35,515 nucleotides of DNA from CBFDBF01 sp050287725 (GCA_050287725.1 JBNKCL010000088.1:1-35515), one strand, 5' to 3'; positions 22,904 through 31,759 are shown, numbered from the stretch's first letter. Numbers and translations are program-made. Notes: generated by a model not told the origin, from the letters alone.

Positions 22904-23899
22904 TCATTCGGCGTCGATAATGACTCTGTTCCGCCCGGCATCCTTGGCGGAATACAGCGTTCTGTCGGCGCGCCCGAACCAGTCGTCAACGCTCTCGCCG
23001 GGATGCAGCAATGCCCCGCCGATCGAAGCCGTGATGGAGCGGCCGTCTGGATCAAGGATTTTTGTTTCGACTGCGTTACGCAGTTTTTCCGCCAGTGACG
23101 TTATCCCTTCATGGCTTGTCTTCTGTACGAGGATGAGGAATTCTTCGCCCCCGAAGCGGAAGACGCGGTCACTGATACGTACGGTACGTTCCAACAGGCG
23201 GGCAAGATCGAGCAATACCTGGTCCCCTGCCTGATGGCCGTAGCGGTCGTTGATCTGTTTGAAATGGTCCAGATCAAGCAGGAGGATGCCGCAGAGGGAT
23301 TGTTCGCGTGCGAAGGTCTGATGCGCGCGTTCCAATTCATCCAGCATCGTACGGCGGTTATAGATGCCGGTCAGCGCGTCGCGTGACGCCAGGGTTTCCA
23401 GTTGACTCCGCTGCATGGCCGTTCGATAGGCAAAGGCATAGCTGAGCAGGGCGCAGACAATGGCAGTGATAAAATAGGAAGCCGTCTCGGTTCTTGGCAT
23501 TTGTACGATGCCGCTCAGCATCAGGACGGCCACGCCGAGCAGGGCGATCGCCAGGGCATGGCGGCGATTCACCAGGAAAAAACTGGCTACGATCGTGGGA
23601 TAGAACCAGTACTCGGCGGCGGCTCCAAGGACGAAAATAGCCACGATCACCATGGCGCCGATATAGTATGCGAGAAACAGACTGGGGATGTGCGTATCGC
23701 CGGATATCCAGGCGCGCAGAACACTGGCCAGGATGCCGGCCTGGATCAGCAGATCGGTAGTAAATGCCTGCCATTGGCCGTTGATCGCGCGCAGCACGGT
23801 GAAGGGCGTTATTCCCAGCAAAGCGATCATTCCCAGCAGGGTCATGACCGCCAACTGAAAGTCATTGGTCAACCTGTATTTTATTGTTCTAAAATCCAC
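22904..23899 (-). CDS. Membrane-bound diguanylate cyclase
   Basis: This 331-residue protein has about six membrane segments in residues 15-158, resembling a compact MHYT/5TM-type sensor without a known ligand motif. A GGDEF domain follows (about 165-331). The active site reads GGEEF (250-254), and the product-inhibition motif RISD (241-244) lies exactly five residues upstream. The substrate-site sequence 'DLDHFKQINDRYGH' is intact. It should make cyclic di-GMP at the inner membrane in response to an unknown signal. It is transcribed away from the MscS gene's 3' end, with a 262-nt gap that contains no evident gene. Confidence 0.93.
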   Translation of the reverse strand: MDFRTIKYRLTNDFQLAVMTLLGMIALLGITPFTVLRAINGQWQAFTTDLLIQAGILASVLRAWISGDTHIPSLFLAYYIGAMVIVAIFVLGAAAEYWFYPTIVASFFLVNRRHALAIALLGVAVLMLSGIVQMPRTETASYFITAIVCALLSYAFAYRTAMQRSQLETLASRDALTGIYNRRTMLDELERAHQTFAREQSLCGILLLDLDHFKQINDRYGHQAGDQVLLDLARLLERTVRISDRVFRFGGEEFLILVQKTSHEGITSLAEKLRNAVETKILDPDGRSITASIGGALLHPGESVDDWFGRADRTLYSAKDAGRNRVIIDAE

Positions 23900-24161
23900 A
23901 CGAAAACCCTGGGAATAGTCGTTTGCTTTCAGCGATTACCGCCAGCGAGTACACACGAGAGGTTAATAAATCCGCCAACAACCGGGAGACAGAATTCCTT
24001 TCAATTGTAGCCCTCATTTTGTCAGCTGCTTTGCGTTTATAGTGTTCGGGCCGTATTGGCAGGTCTCAGTGTCCGACTGGTTCAGGCGCTGTCATCTGGA
24101 AAGTATGAGCGCGATAGGAAATATGTCACGCGCATATGCAAGGAGTGGAAATAGCGCCGTA

Positions 24162-25244
24162 TCAGAGGTTGCCTCGATCCGGCAGTTCTTTGATGTACAG
24201 GTCGTGTTTGGAATAGGGGATCTCGATCCCTTCCGACGCGAAACGCTTGTAGATCGCGGTATTCAGGTTATCCAGGACCTTGCCGCGCAGTACCGGGCGC
24301 TCCACCCAGCATAAAAGTTCCAGCTCCAGGCCGGAGTTTCCGAAGCTGCGGAATCTCACTCGCGGTTCCGGTTCGCCGCATACTTCTGTGTCTTCTTCGG
24401 CCACCTCCAGCAGGACTGCGCGTGCCCGGTCGATATCGGAACCATAGGCGATACTTACCGCCGCACGGATGCGGAATTTCTCGTAGGGCCCCCCGCTTTC
24501 ATTGATGATCTTGGTGTTGCCCATGATGGAATTTGGGATAGTGATCTCCATGTCATCCCGAGTCAGCAGCCGGGTGCTGCGGATACCGATGTGGGTCACT
24601 TGTCCTCGTTCGCCGCTCTCCAGCACTACAAAATCACCGATCTTGTATGGGGCGTCCGCCAGGATGAAGACGCCGGAGAAGAGATTGGCAAGGGTATCTT
24701 TGGCAGCGAAGCCGATGGCGATACCCGCGATGCCGGCGGAGGCGAACCAGGCAGTCATATCGATGTGCCAGGCGGTGAATATGAGATAGAACGCGATGGC
24801 CAGGATCAACAATAGCGCCAGGTTTTCAAACAGCGGGAGGGTTTGGTAACGGACCAGTCGCGACGGTTTTGACGAATAGCTGATGTGGTGCAGCAGAATG
24901 CGAGACAGCCTGAGCAGGAAAACACTCCAGGTCAGGACCAGAATGGTTTTCAAGGTTGCGAGGATCGTCCACCCGATCTGGGTTGCGGGCTTGAACAGGG
25001 CGGTGGCTAGTAAAACTCCTCCCAACAAGATCGTGATGAAAATCGGTTTGCGGATGATCTGGATGATCCGGTCATCCAGGTCGCTGCGGGTCTTTTTCGC
25101 CAATTTTGCGAGCAGGCGGCTGATGATCAGGTCGATCACGATTGCCAGTAGCAGAGTGGCAGCGGTTACCACCAGCAAATGAATATATCGGTCGTGTCCG
25201 AAGGTATCGAGCAAGGACCGGAATGGCTTGATTATTTCATTCAT
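24162..25244 (-). CDS. MscS-family mechanosensitive channel
   Basis: This 360-residue protein has an N-terminal membrane segment (about 20-45) and further helices around 70-115 and 140-165. The pore-lining TM3 region is 'SAGIAGIAIGFAAKDTLANL', with the Gly/Ala packing and GFAAKDTLAN hallmark of MscS. The cytoplasmic beta domain follows ('FSGVFILADAPYKIGDFVVL', then 'IPNSIM'), and the C-terminal alpha/beta domain ends near 'LYIKELPDRGNL'. It is longer than E. coli MscS (286) because of extra N-terminal helices. It probably releases solutes on hypo-osmotic shock. A perfect palindrome lies 70-90 nt upstream. Confidence 0.94.
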   Translation of the reverse strand: MNEIIKPFRSLLDTFGHDRYIHLLVVTAATLLLAIVIDLIISRLLAKLAKKTRSDLDDRIIQIIRKPIFITILLGGVLLATALFKPATQIGWTILATLKTILVLTWSVFLLRLSRILLHHISYSSKPSRLVRYQTLPLFENLALLLILAIAFYLIFTAWHIDMTAWFASAGIAGIAIGFAAKDTLANLFSGVFILADAPYKIGDFVVLESGERGQVTHIGIRSTRLLTRDDMEITIPNSIMGNTKIINESGGPYEKFRIRAAVSIAYGSDIDRARAVLLEVAEEDTEVCGEPEPRVRFRSFGNSGLELELLCWVERPVLRGKVLDNLNTAIYKRFASEGIEIPYSKHDLYIKELPDRGNL

Positions 25245-25313
25245 GGACGTTGCCGTAGTGTCCCTTCCATCCCGACAGAGGTTAAGAATATTCAGGGCTT
25301 TCCTGGTGAGGTA

Positions 25314-25333
25314 ACCTATAACAGGTTATAGGT
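25314..25333. promoter_or_regulatory. Operator-like 20-bp palindrome upstream of the MscS gene
   Basis: ACCTATAAC (25314-25322), two bases, then GTTATAGGT (25325-25333): a perfect 9-bp inverted repeat. It lies 70 nt before the MscS start and 36 nt after the HDOD stop, on the transcribed strand of both. No T-run follows on either strand, so a protein-binding site is likelier than a terminator. Which regulator binds is unknown. Confidence 0.5.
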
Positions 25334-25368
25334 CGTTTTGCGAGCAGCGACAGACGCATGGGATGCGC

Positions 25369-26205
25369 TTAAGCCATTAACATCTCTTTCAGTTCATGCA
25401 GTTCTTCCGATACGCCGTCGATGTTTACCATTTCCACCTCCGGCGCCAGCCCGACTTTGGCAAAGGACGGTACGTGACTCCAGTCCTGTTGTTGCAACGG
25501 GTGATCCGCGGGGAGGCTTTGCAGACGCGCTACCAGCACCACATCCACATAATCGGCCTCGGGTCCGCCGTCGTAATCAAGCTGTTGATAGTATTTTGGC
25601 ACCATGATCAGGCTTTCCGGGAAGCGCCACTCTTCCAGGATTTCGGTACCGATGGTGGGATTGAATATCTCCACCAGCCGGGCCAGCCGCGTTTCGTCCG
25701 CCACCAGTTCCGGATCGGATTCGGCCATCATCAGGATGGGTAGACTGCCGATGTTGTGAATCAGGCCGGCCAGCATCGCCTGTTCTTTGTGTAAATGGGG
25801 GAGTCGCTGCGCGAGCACCCGGCTGATGGCGGCGACCTGGACCCCCTCTTCCCAGACCGCCCGTAGCTGATGGTCCAGAGTGTCCGAGGTCGCCTGAAAC
25901 ATCTGTCGCATGGCGAGACTGGTGACCAGATTGCGTACCTGTTGGTTGCCCAGCCGGGTGACTGCTTGCTGGATATTTTCGATCGGTACCCGTCCGCGAT
26001 AGAGAGGACTGTTCGCCACCTGTAACAAGCGGGCGGCGAGCGCCCCGTCAGTGGCGACGATTTCCGCGATCTCCTTGCCGGAGATCTCCTCCTGCTCCAT
26101 TGCATCGCGCACCCGGAGCGCCACCTCTGGGAGAGTGGGCAGGGTAATCTTGTTTGCGTGAATGGCGGAGCGGAGTTGTTCCAGGAATTGCTGATCGCTG
26201 ATCAT
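25369..26205 (-). CDS. HDOD domain signalling protein
   Basis: This 278-residue cytoplasmic protein contains one HDOD domain (about 15-215), seen from 'ITLPTLPEVALRVRDAM', 'LLQVANSPLYRGRVPIENIQ' and the pattern 'LAGLIHNIGSLPILMM'. HDOD domains are HD-like folds that have lost the catalytic metal site. The HN pair in 'IHNIG' stands where catalytic HD would be, so it is predicted to be a non-enzymatic signalling protein. Such proteins often act with cyclic di-GMP networks; two GGDEF genes lie in this window. The C-terminus (216-278) is acidic and unassigned. Confidence 0.92.
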   Translation of the reverse strand: MISDQQFLEQLRSAIHANKITLPTLPEVALRVRDAMEQEEISGKEIAEIVATDGALAARLLQVANSPLYRGRVPIENIQQAVTRLGNQQVRNLVTSLAMRQMFQATSDTLDHQLRAVWEEGVQVAAISRVLAQRLPHLHKEQAMLAGLIHNIGSLPILMMAESDPELVADETRLARLVEIFNPTIGTEILEEWRFPESLIMVPKYYQQLDYDGGPEADYVDVVLVARLQSLPADHPLQQQDWSHVPSFAKVGLAPEVEMVNIDGVSEELHELKEMLMA

Positions 26206-26308
26206 TACGGCGGCATTCTCACAGTCAGTAATATAAAGCCGGAAAGGGATTCTGTTGTTCCTTCAGATAAGTATCGGCGCATCAGGCGAAAAAATAAGCT
26301 GCCGGCCG

Positions 26309-27346
26309 TCACATTTCTGATGCCGTTGGGTAGGGAAGTTCCAGAAATTCCAGCACCGGTCCGTTGCCGTCTTCCAGGTGCAAGCGGCCCTGTTCGAAGC
26401 TGGCGTCTTCCACGACCGCCAGTAACTCCCAGCCGCCGTCCCGGGAGGGGCGGGCATCCACCACCGTGCCGGCGCCCTGGCCCGACTGTGTCGCTTGCTC
26501 GGCGTAGAGCTCATCCCCCGGAAGAGGCGCCGTACCCGCCGCCACGCGCGCCAGATGCATGCGGCGTTTCAACTTGCCCAGATATTTCATGCGGGCGACC
26601 ACCTCCTGTCCCACATAACACCCCTTGGTGAAGCTGACTCCGTGCACCAGGTGCAGATTGATCATCTGGGGTACGAATGCCTCCACGGTCGCTGCGTAGA
26701 CGGTGGGAATGCCGGCCCGGATCTCCAGTAGCGGCCAGTAATCGGGGGCCGCCGGGACCGCCTGCGCGCGGCACTGCTCCCAGAGTGGAACCATCTGTTC
26801 GGCGGGGGCGATGATCTCGAAGCGGGGGAGCGCGCCGGGCAATCGCAGCAGGGTCCACTCCTGCTGATGCAGCACCCCGTCCGGCTGGTCGGGCAATGCG
26901 GAAAACCGGTCGGCCAACAGGGCGGCGACGCACTCACCGGCCAGGCCGATCCGCACCAGCCGGTCGCTCAGGTCCTCGATTCGCACTTGTGCCCGCAGGA
27001 TGAACAGGGAGAGCCGCTTCTGAAAGGCCGGCAGCAGCTCCAGCGGGAGTTGCAGGAGAAAACCCTGATCCCGGCGGAAGATCCGGAAATTGGCCAGCAG
27101 CCGGCCCTGTGGCGTGCAGTAGCCGCTCAATTGGCTTTGTTGTTCGGTGACGGCATGGATATCGTTGCTGAACTGCCCTTGCAGGAAATCGGCCGCGTCG
27201 GCGCCGCTGATCTGTAACAACCCCAGGGAGGAGAGATCGCAGAGAGCGCACTCCGGAAAGCTTTCCGCATCCGCGAACCGGACCCGGTCATGCTCTTCCA
27301 CGGCCGCCCCCGACGACTCCAGGTAGGTTTGCCACTGCTGATTCAT
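26309..27346 (-). CDS. ygfZ: Folate-binding Fe-S assembly protein YgfZ/GcvT-like
   Basis: ATG 27346 is preferred over 27472 because GGGGAG precedes it, and the extra 42 residues would cross the intergenic region shared with the divergent gene. The 345-residue protein has the GcvT-like tetrahydrofolate-binding fold and the diagnostic motif KGCYVGQEVVARM with its essential Cys. YgfZ helps repair or assemble certain Fe-S enzymes such as MiaB. It stands alone, divergent from the RNB ribonuclease gene with 68 nt between the starts. Function could include support of the Fe-S-rich hydrogenase, but no direct evidence exists. Confidence 0.95.
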   Translation of the reverse strand: MNQQWQTYLESSGAAVEEHDRVRFADAESFPECALCDLSSLGLLQISGADAADFLQGQFSNDIHAVTEQQSQLSGYCTPQGRLLANFRIFRRDQGFLLQLPLELLPAFQKRLSLFILRAQVRIEDLSDRLVRIGLAGECVAALLADRFSALPDQPDGVLHQQEWTLLRLPGALPRFEIIAPAEQMVPLWEQCRAQAVPAAPDYWPLLEIRAGIPTVYAATVEAFVPQMINLHLVHGVSFTKGCYVGQEVVARMKYLGKLKRRMHLARVAAGTAPLPGDELYAEQATQSGQGAGTVVDARPSRDGGWELLAVVEDASFEQGRLHLEDGNGPVLEFLELPYPTASEM

Positions 27347-27389
27347 GCTTGTCGCTCCCCGATTGCAGATAACGGCCACATCCCGCCGC

Positions 27390-27413
27390 GGAAACGGTAT
27401 CATACCGGTTTCC
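27390..27413. promoter_or_regulatory. 24-bp dyad immediately upstream of the RNB ribonuclease start
   Basis: GGAAACGGTAT (27390-27400) and ATACCGGTTTCC (27402-27413) are inverted copies with one unpaired base, centred in the ygfZ/ribonuclease intergenic region. The dyad ends one base before the ATG at 27415, where a ribosome-binding site would be expected but is absent. It may be an operator for both genes or an RNA hairpin at the ribonuclease start. Confidence 0.5.
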
Positions 27414-27414
27414 G

Positions 27415-29268
27415 ATGACCGAACCGACCTCTGACCCCGCACTTCCCCCGATGTCCCAGCAACCACCTTCACCCGGCAGCCTGGTGCTGTACAAGAGCCG
27501 GCCTGCGCGGGTCGTCGCGGTCAGCGATAAGATCGATATTGAGATCGAGGACGGCAAGATCAAGCGCGTGCGTCCTAAGGATTTTTTGTTGTTGCACCCG
27601 GGTCCGGTGGCCGATCTTTCGCAATTGACGGCACCGCGGGCCAATCTGGAGGAGACGCTGGAACTGCTGGAGGGGGGAGCGACCACCCTGCGCGAGTTGG
27701 CGGAGTTGCTGTACGGCGATTTCACTCCCGTCACCGCCTGGGGTGTGTGGGAACTGCTGGCGGACGGTCTCTACTTCGAGGGCACGCCGGAGCGGATCAT
27801 GCCGCGGCGTGCGGAGCAGGTGGCCGCCGATCGTGCGGCCCGGGAGGCCAAGGAGCGGGAAAAACGGGAATGGACGGAGCTGTTGGAACGGCTCCGGGGA
27901 GGGCGCATTCTGGACCGGGACCGGGAGCCGTTGCAGGAGGTGGAGCGTTTGGCCTGCGGGGAGTCGGAGCGGAGCCGGATTCTGCAGGCGTTGGAGATCC
28001 AGGAGAAACCGGAGAACGCCCATAAGCTGCTGGTGCGGATCGGTTACTGGGAGCCGGAGCACAACCCCTATCCCCGGCGCTTCGGGTTGCCGCCGTCCGA
28101 TCCCGATTTCGCTCTGCCGGAACTGCCGGCGGAACCGCGGTTGGATCTCACCCATCTCACTGCCTACGCCATCGACGACGAACAGACACACGACCCGGAC
28201 GACGCCATCAGCCTGGAAGGGGACCGGATCTGGGTCCATGTGGCCGATGTGGCGGCGCTGATCCCGCCCGACTCCGAGACGGACCGCGAGGCGCGCAGCC
28301 GCGGCGCCAATCTCTATTTGCCGGAGCGGATCGTGCATATGCTGCCGCTGGCCGTCACCGAAGAGCTGGGGTTGGGATTGCAGGAGATCTCGCCGGCGCT
28401 CTCCATCGGGTTTCGCCTGAACACCGCAGGAGAGCCGACGGATATCGAAATCCACCCCAGCCGGATCCGCGTGATCCGGCACACCTATGAAGAGATCGAC
28501 CACGAGCTGCAGCAGGAGCCGTTTATTGGTTTGCTGCAGTTCGCCGAGCGCTACCGCCAACGACGCCAGACGGCAGGGGCCGCCGGGATCAATCTGCCGG
28601 AGGTGAGCGTGCGGGTGCGGGACGGTGCGGTAACGATCCGCCCCCTGACGCGCACCGCCAGCCGGCAACTGGTGGCGGAGGCGATGATGATGGCGGGCGA
28701 GGCGGTGGCCCGTTATGCCCGGGAGCACGGGATTCCGATTCCGTACGCCACCCAGCCGCCGCCCGCAAACCCACAGGTGCCGGAAGGGCTGGCGGCGATG
28801 TATGCCTATCGCCGGCAGTTGCAGCCGAGCCAGTCCCGGATCGATCCCGAACCCCACGCCGGCCTGGGCCTGGCGCTCTACACCCGCGCCACCAGCCCCT
28901 TGCGGCGTTATCTCGATCTGGTGGTGCATCAGCAGCTACGCGCCCATCTGCGCGGCCAGCCGCCGCTTCCGCCGGAGCAGGTGGCGGAGCGCATCGTGAC
29001 CTCCGAGTTGGGGGCCAGGCAGGTACGACGGGTGGAGCGGTTTGCCAACAACCACTGGAAGATGGTCTATCTGCATCGGAACCCCGGCTGGAAGGGGAGC
29101 GGCATCGTGGTGGATCTCATCGAGCAGCGCGCCACCGTGCTGATCCCGGAGTTGGCGCTGGAGACGCGGCTGCGGTTGGAGGGGGAGGTGCCCCTCGACA
29201 GTGAATTACAGTTGAAGGTGCGGAGAGTGGATGTGCCGGAGCTGACCGCCTGGTTCCACGTTCTTTAA
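27415..29268 (+). CDS. RNB-domain ribonuclease (RNase II family)
   Basis: This 617-residue protein has a small N-terminal beta domain ('SLVLYKSRPARVVAVSDKID') and a winged-helix-like segment ('FTPVTAWGVWELLADGLYFE', about residues 103-122). The RNB catalytic domain (about 240-525) has the metal-binding motif 'DDEQTHDPDDAISL', with its closely spaced Asp residues, and 'TSPLRRYLDLVVHQQL'. The C-terminus has a beta-rich S1-like segment. It should degrade single-stranded RNA 3' to 5'. It differs from E. coli Rnb in lacking obvious paired cold-shock domains at the N-terminus. The start is uncertain: ATG 27415 and ATG 27451 both lack a Shine-Dalgarno site. Confidence 0.92.
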   Translation: MTEPTSDPALPPMSQQPPSPGSLVLYKSRPARVVAVSDKIDIEIEDGKIKRVRPKDFLLLHPGPVADLSQLTAPRANLEETLELLEGGATTLRELAELLYGDFTPVTAWGVWELLADGLYFEGTPERIMPRRAEQVAADRAAREAKEREKREWTELLERLRGGRILDRDREPLQEVERLACGESERSRILQALEIQEKPENAHKLLVRIGYWEPEHNPYPRRFGLPPSDPDFALPELPAEPRLDLTHLTAYAIDDEQTHDPDDAISLEGDRIWVHVADVAALIPPDSETDREARSRGANLYLPERIVHMLPLAVTEELGLGLQEISPALSIGFRLNTAGEPTDIEIHPSRIRVIRHTYEEIDHELQQEPFIGLLQFAERYRQRRQTAGAAGINLPEVSVRVRDGAVTIRPLTRTASRQLVAEAMMMAGEAVARYAREHGIPIPYATQPPPANPQVPEGLAAMYAYRRQLQPSQSRIDPEPHAGLGLALYTRATSPLRRYLDLVVHQQLRAHLRGQPPLPPEQVAERIVTSELGARQVRRVERFANNHWKMVYLHRNPGWKGSGIVVDLIEQRATVLIPELALETRLRLEGEVPLDSELQLKVRRVDVPELTAWFHVL

Positions 29269-29292
29269 CGCAACACCGCAGAAGCCTGAATT

Positions 29293-29368
29293 CTCCCGCC
29301 AAGGCGCCGAGCACGCAAAGAGACTAAACGCATGTCTTTGCTTGGCGGTCTTTGCGTCTTGGCGGGAG
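29293..29368. repeat. Imperfect inverted repeat (palindromic intergenic element)
   Basis: The left arm starts CTCCCGCCAAGGCG (29293) and continues to CACGCAAAGAGAC. The right arm ends GTCTTTGCGTCTTGGCGGGAG (29348-29368, quoted in part elsewhere) and is its imperfect reverse complement. It fills the start of the 266-nt gap between the ribonuclease and the next gene. It is built from AACGCAAAG-type units like the element between pheS and pheT. Confidence 0.75.
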
Positions 29369-29534
29369 GCATTCGGCGGTCCGGCAATTCACCTCGATGC
29401 CCGCTATGCCACCTACAATAGCAGGAGTGACGGTGGCGGCTGTTTCGGGAATTCGCCGGTGGCAAACGTTTTCCGTTTTCCACTACACTCGCAGCAACGG
29501 AAGAATCGCCCATCCGGCGGCAGGAGATCGATGC

Positions 29535-29732
29535 ATGGCAAAAAAAAAGGGACAGCGGCCGCTGAGCGCGGCCCGATTGCAGAATCCGGAGCAGGAGTTC
29601 ACAAGCTACTGCGAAGCGGAGTTCGAACGCCGCCGCAGTTCCGATGAGCCGTTCGACGAAACCGCCTACCGCGAGGCGATGGCGATGACCCTGGAGAAGC
29701 TGCAGGCGATAGCCGGCAAGGAGCGCGTATGA
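29535..29732 (+). CDS. 65-residue charged protein, first gene of the ATPase unit
   Basis: ATG 29535 is chosen over an overlapping ATG at 29531 in another frame, and over the long upstream frame, because CAGGAGAT precedes it at 29521-29528. The product starts MAKKKGQRPLSAARLQNPEQ and is a soluble, charged, mostly helical protein with no membrane segment. No family is recognised. Its stop overlaps the ATPase start (ATGA, 29729-29732), so the two should be made in a coupled way and may interact. Confidence 0.7.
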   Translation: MAKKKGQRPLSAARLQNPEQEFTSYCEAEFERRRSSDEPFDETAYREAMAMTLEKLQAIAGKERV

Positions 29733-31534
29733 TCATCACCGGCGTAGTGGCGGAGAACCTGCTCAAATATTCCCGCCTGGAACTGCGCGATCTGCCGAAA
29801 CAGGGGGTGATCGCCGTCAGCGGGCGGAACGAATCGGGCAAGAGCAGTATCGGCGAGATCCTCTGTTTCGCACTGTTCGGCCGGACCTTCGCACTGGGGC
29901 CGGAGGAGCTGTCCAAGGCGATCCGGTGGGGTGAGGAGAACGGATCGGTGACGCTCGATTTCCGCGGCAGCGATAAACGGGGGTACACCCTGCACCGTTT
30001 TCTGGGGCGCGACGGACGCAACGGCGCCCGTCTGCACGCGGCCGGTAGCGACCAACCCCTGGCCAGCGGCGCCGAGGCGGTAACCGAGCGGGTCCGGCAG
30101 TTGATCGGATACGGTTATGAAGAATTTATCGAATCCTTCTATCTCGCCCAGCGTGAGATCACCACCCCCCATGCCCATAGCGACGCGGTGAAACGCATGG
30201 CCGGACTGAGCGATTTTGAGGCGGCGGGCCGGGAGTTACAGCAGGAGGTCGAACGGGAAGAGTCGTTGATCGAAGCGTGCCAGGAACAGGCCGCAGTGCT
30301 GGAGCGGCAACTGGCAGAGCTGGAGATCCGGGAGGAGCGGTTGCCCGAGTTGGAGGAGGAGCGGACCGAGGCGAGTACCACGGCGGCAGAAATGGAACGC
30401 CAGCTCGCGGAGATGAAACAGGCGGTTGCGCACTATTGCGAACAGGCGCCGAAGGTGCCGCAGTTCGAAATCGCCGAACGGAGATTTCGTTGGGGTGCCG
30501 CCGCGCTGTTGTCGTTGTCGGCACTGTTTGCTGCTTGGGGTCTGCTTGCAGATGCCTCGCTCCCGCTCTCCATCGCCGCCCTCTGTGGTCTGTTGGCCCT
30601 TCCGGCGGTCGGTTTGACGCTGTTCTTCCGTCAGCGCGTCGCCGGCGTGCGCCGGGAGGCGCGGGGGGTGTGCGAGCGGATCACCGAGGCTCACCGTTTC
30701 GCCCACGGTCGGCACCGGGAGCCGGGCGAGTTCGAGGCCGATACCACCGAACTGCCGGAGGAGTATTTTCATCGTCCCGATCGCAGTGGTCTTACGGATT
30801 CCGAACGGGATACCTTCTGCCGGCGGCTTGCGGCGTTGGCGGTGGAACCACGGGAGGCGGAAATCACCCTCGGCCGGGAACTGGAGTGGATGGCGGAGGG
30901 GCTGGATTACTGCCAGGAGCGGGTGGCCGAACTGAAGGCGGCGATCACCGAGGAGATGGGTCGGCTGCAACAGGCGGCGGATCTGCGAAGGCAGGGGGAG
31001 GAGCAGCAGGCGCATGCGAGGGATCATCAGCACCGGATCGGGGTGCGGGAGCGGGCCTTGGAACTGCTGGCAGGCGCGGCCCGTTATCTGTCGCAGCGGT
31101 TCAACCGGGACTTGCAGGACCTGGCGGCCAAGACCCTGCCGTTGTTCACCGAGGGTCGGTATGAACATCTGCGGATCGACCAGGATTTGCGGGTAAGCGC
31201 CTTCTCCGGCGAGAAGCGGGATTTTATCGACCTGGAGGAGATCTCCAGCGGCACCCAACGCCAGATCATGCTGGCGGTGCGGCTGGCGCTTTCGCAGGAG
31301 CTGGTGAACCGTGCCGCCACCGGCCGGCAGTTCATCTTTCTGGACGAGCCGTTCGCCTTCTTCGATCAGGAGCGCACCACCAACGCCCTGCGGGTGTTTC
31401 CCGAACTGAGCGATGAGCTCACCCAATGCTGGATCGTGGCGCAACAGTTTCCGCCGGATCAGCGTTTTGCGCTCGCCATCGCTTGTGACCGGGATCAGGA
31501 AGAGCTGGTGAGCGCCGGAAAAGGAAAGCGGTGA
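29729..31534 (+). CDS. Membrane-inserted SbcC/YhaN-like AAA ATPase
   Basis: This 601-residue ABC/SMC-type ATPase has Walker A GRNESGKSS (32-40), a split head, coiled-coil arms (about 165-245 and 380-445), signature SSGTQRQIML (506-515) and Walker B FIFLDE (535-540). Two strong membrane segments (about 255-273 and 278-300) sit at the middle of the coiled coil, where SbcC/Rad50 would carry a zinc hook; no CxxC is present. This layout is that of YhaN-type proteins, whose roles are poorly known. It is coupled to the gene before (ATGA) and after (GTGA). No Mre11/SbcD-type nuclease gene is adjacent; the nearest nuclease is the RNB protein upstream. Confidence 0.88.
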   Translation: MIITGVVAENLLKYSRLELRDLPKQGVIAVSGRNESGKSSIGEILCFALFGRTFALGPEELSKAIRWGEENGSVTLDFRGSDKRGYTLHRFLGRDGRNGARLHAAGSDQPLASGAEAVTERVRQLIGYGYEEFIESFYLAQREITTPHAHSDAVKRMAGLSDFEAAGRELQQEVEREESLIEACQEQAAVLERQLAELEIREERLPELEEERTEASTTAAEMERQLAEMKQAVAHYCEQAPKVPQFEIAERRFRWGAAALLSLSALFAAWGLLADASLPLSIAALCGLLALPAVGLTLFFRQRVAGVRREARGVCERITEAHRFAHGRHREPGEFEADTTELPEEYFHRPDRSGLTDSERDTFCRRLAALAVEPREAEITLGRELEWMAEGLDYCQERVAELKAAITEEMGRLQQAADLRRQGEEQQAHARDHQHRIGVRERALELLAGAARYLSQRFNRDLQDLAAKTLPLFTEGRYEHLRIDQDLRVSAFSGEKRDFIDLEEISSGTQRQIMLAVRLALSQELVNRAATGRQFIFLDEPFAFFDQERTTNALRVFPELSDELTQCWIVAQQFPPDQRFALAIACDRDQEELVSAGKGKR

Positions 31535-31722
31535 ACGGCGATTCTCTGCAGAACTGCGCGGTGTGCCGTTTCATGCGGGCACTGGCCTTCAGTGCCATCG
31601 GTGCGGCGGTGGCGGGTTACACCGCCCTGTGGTTGGGGGTGGCGCGCGACAACGCCGTCATCATCGCTTTTTTCGGCGCCCTGGCGATGGTGGTGTGGGC
31701 CAACCGCAAGCGGGAGGAGTAG
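31531..31722 (+). CDS. 63-residue double-spanning membrane protein coupled to the ATPase
   Basis: GTG 31531 overlaps the ATPase stop by four bases (GTGA), which supports it as a real coupled gene despite its size. The protein has two hydrophobic segments (about 16-34 and 39-56) with a short charged loop (GVARDN). Its N-terminus contains NCAVCRF, a single CxxC that could bind metal or be redox active, and its tail is basic (NRKREE). With the ATPase's own two membrane segments it may form a membrane complex. Function is unknown. Confidence 0.7.
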   Translation: MNGDSLQNCAVCRFMRALAFSAIGAAVAGYTALWLGVARDNAVIIAFFGALAMVVWANRKREE

Positions 31723-31759
31723 CGGCCGAACCGCGCGCAGTATTCCCGGCCGGGTTTGA

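Noticed and set aside
20423..22904. Prophage or classical integrative element using tRNA-Pro as attachment site
   Set aside because: No integrase gene and no direct repeat of the tRNA 3' end could be found downstream within the window.
27469..28929. 486-codon minus-strand frame opposite the RNB ribonuclease
   Set aside because: The sense strand encodes an intact RNB domain with catalytic Asp residues; the antisense frame has no motifs.
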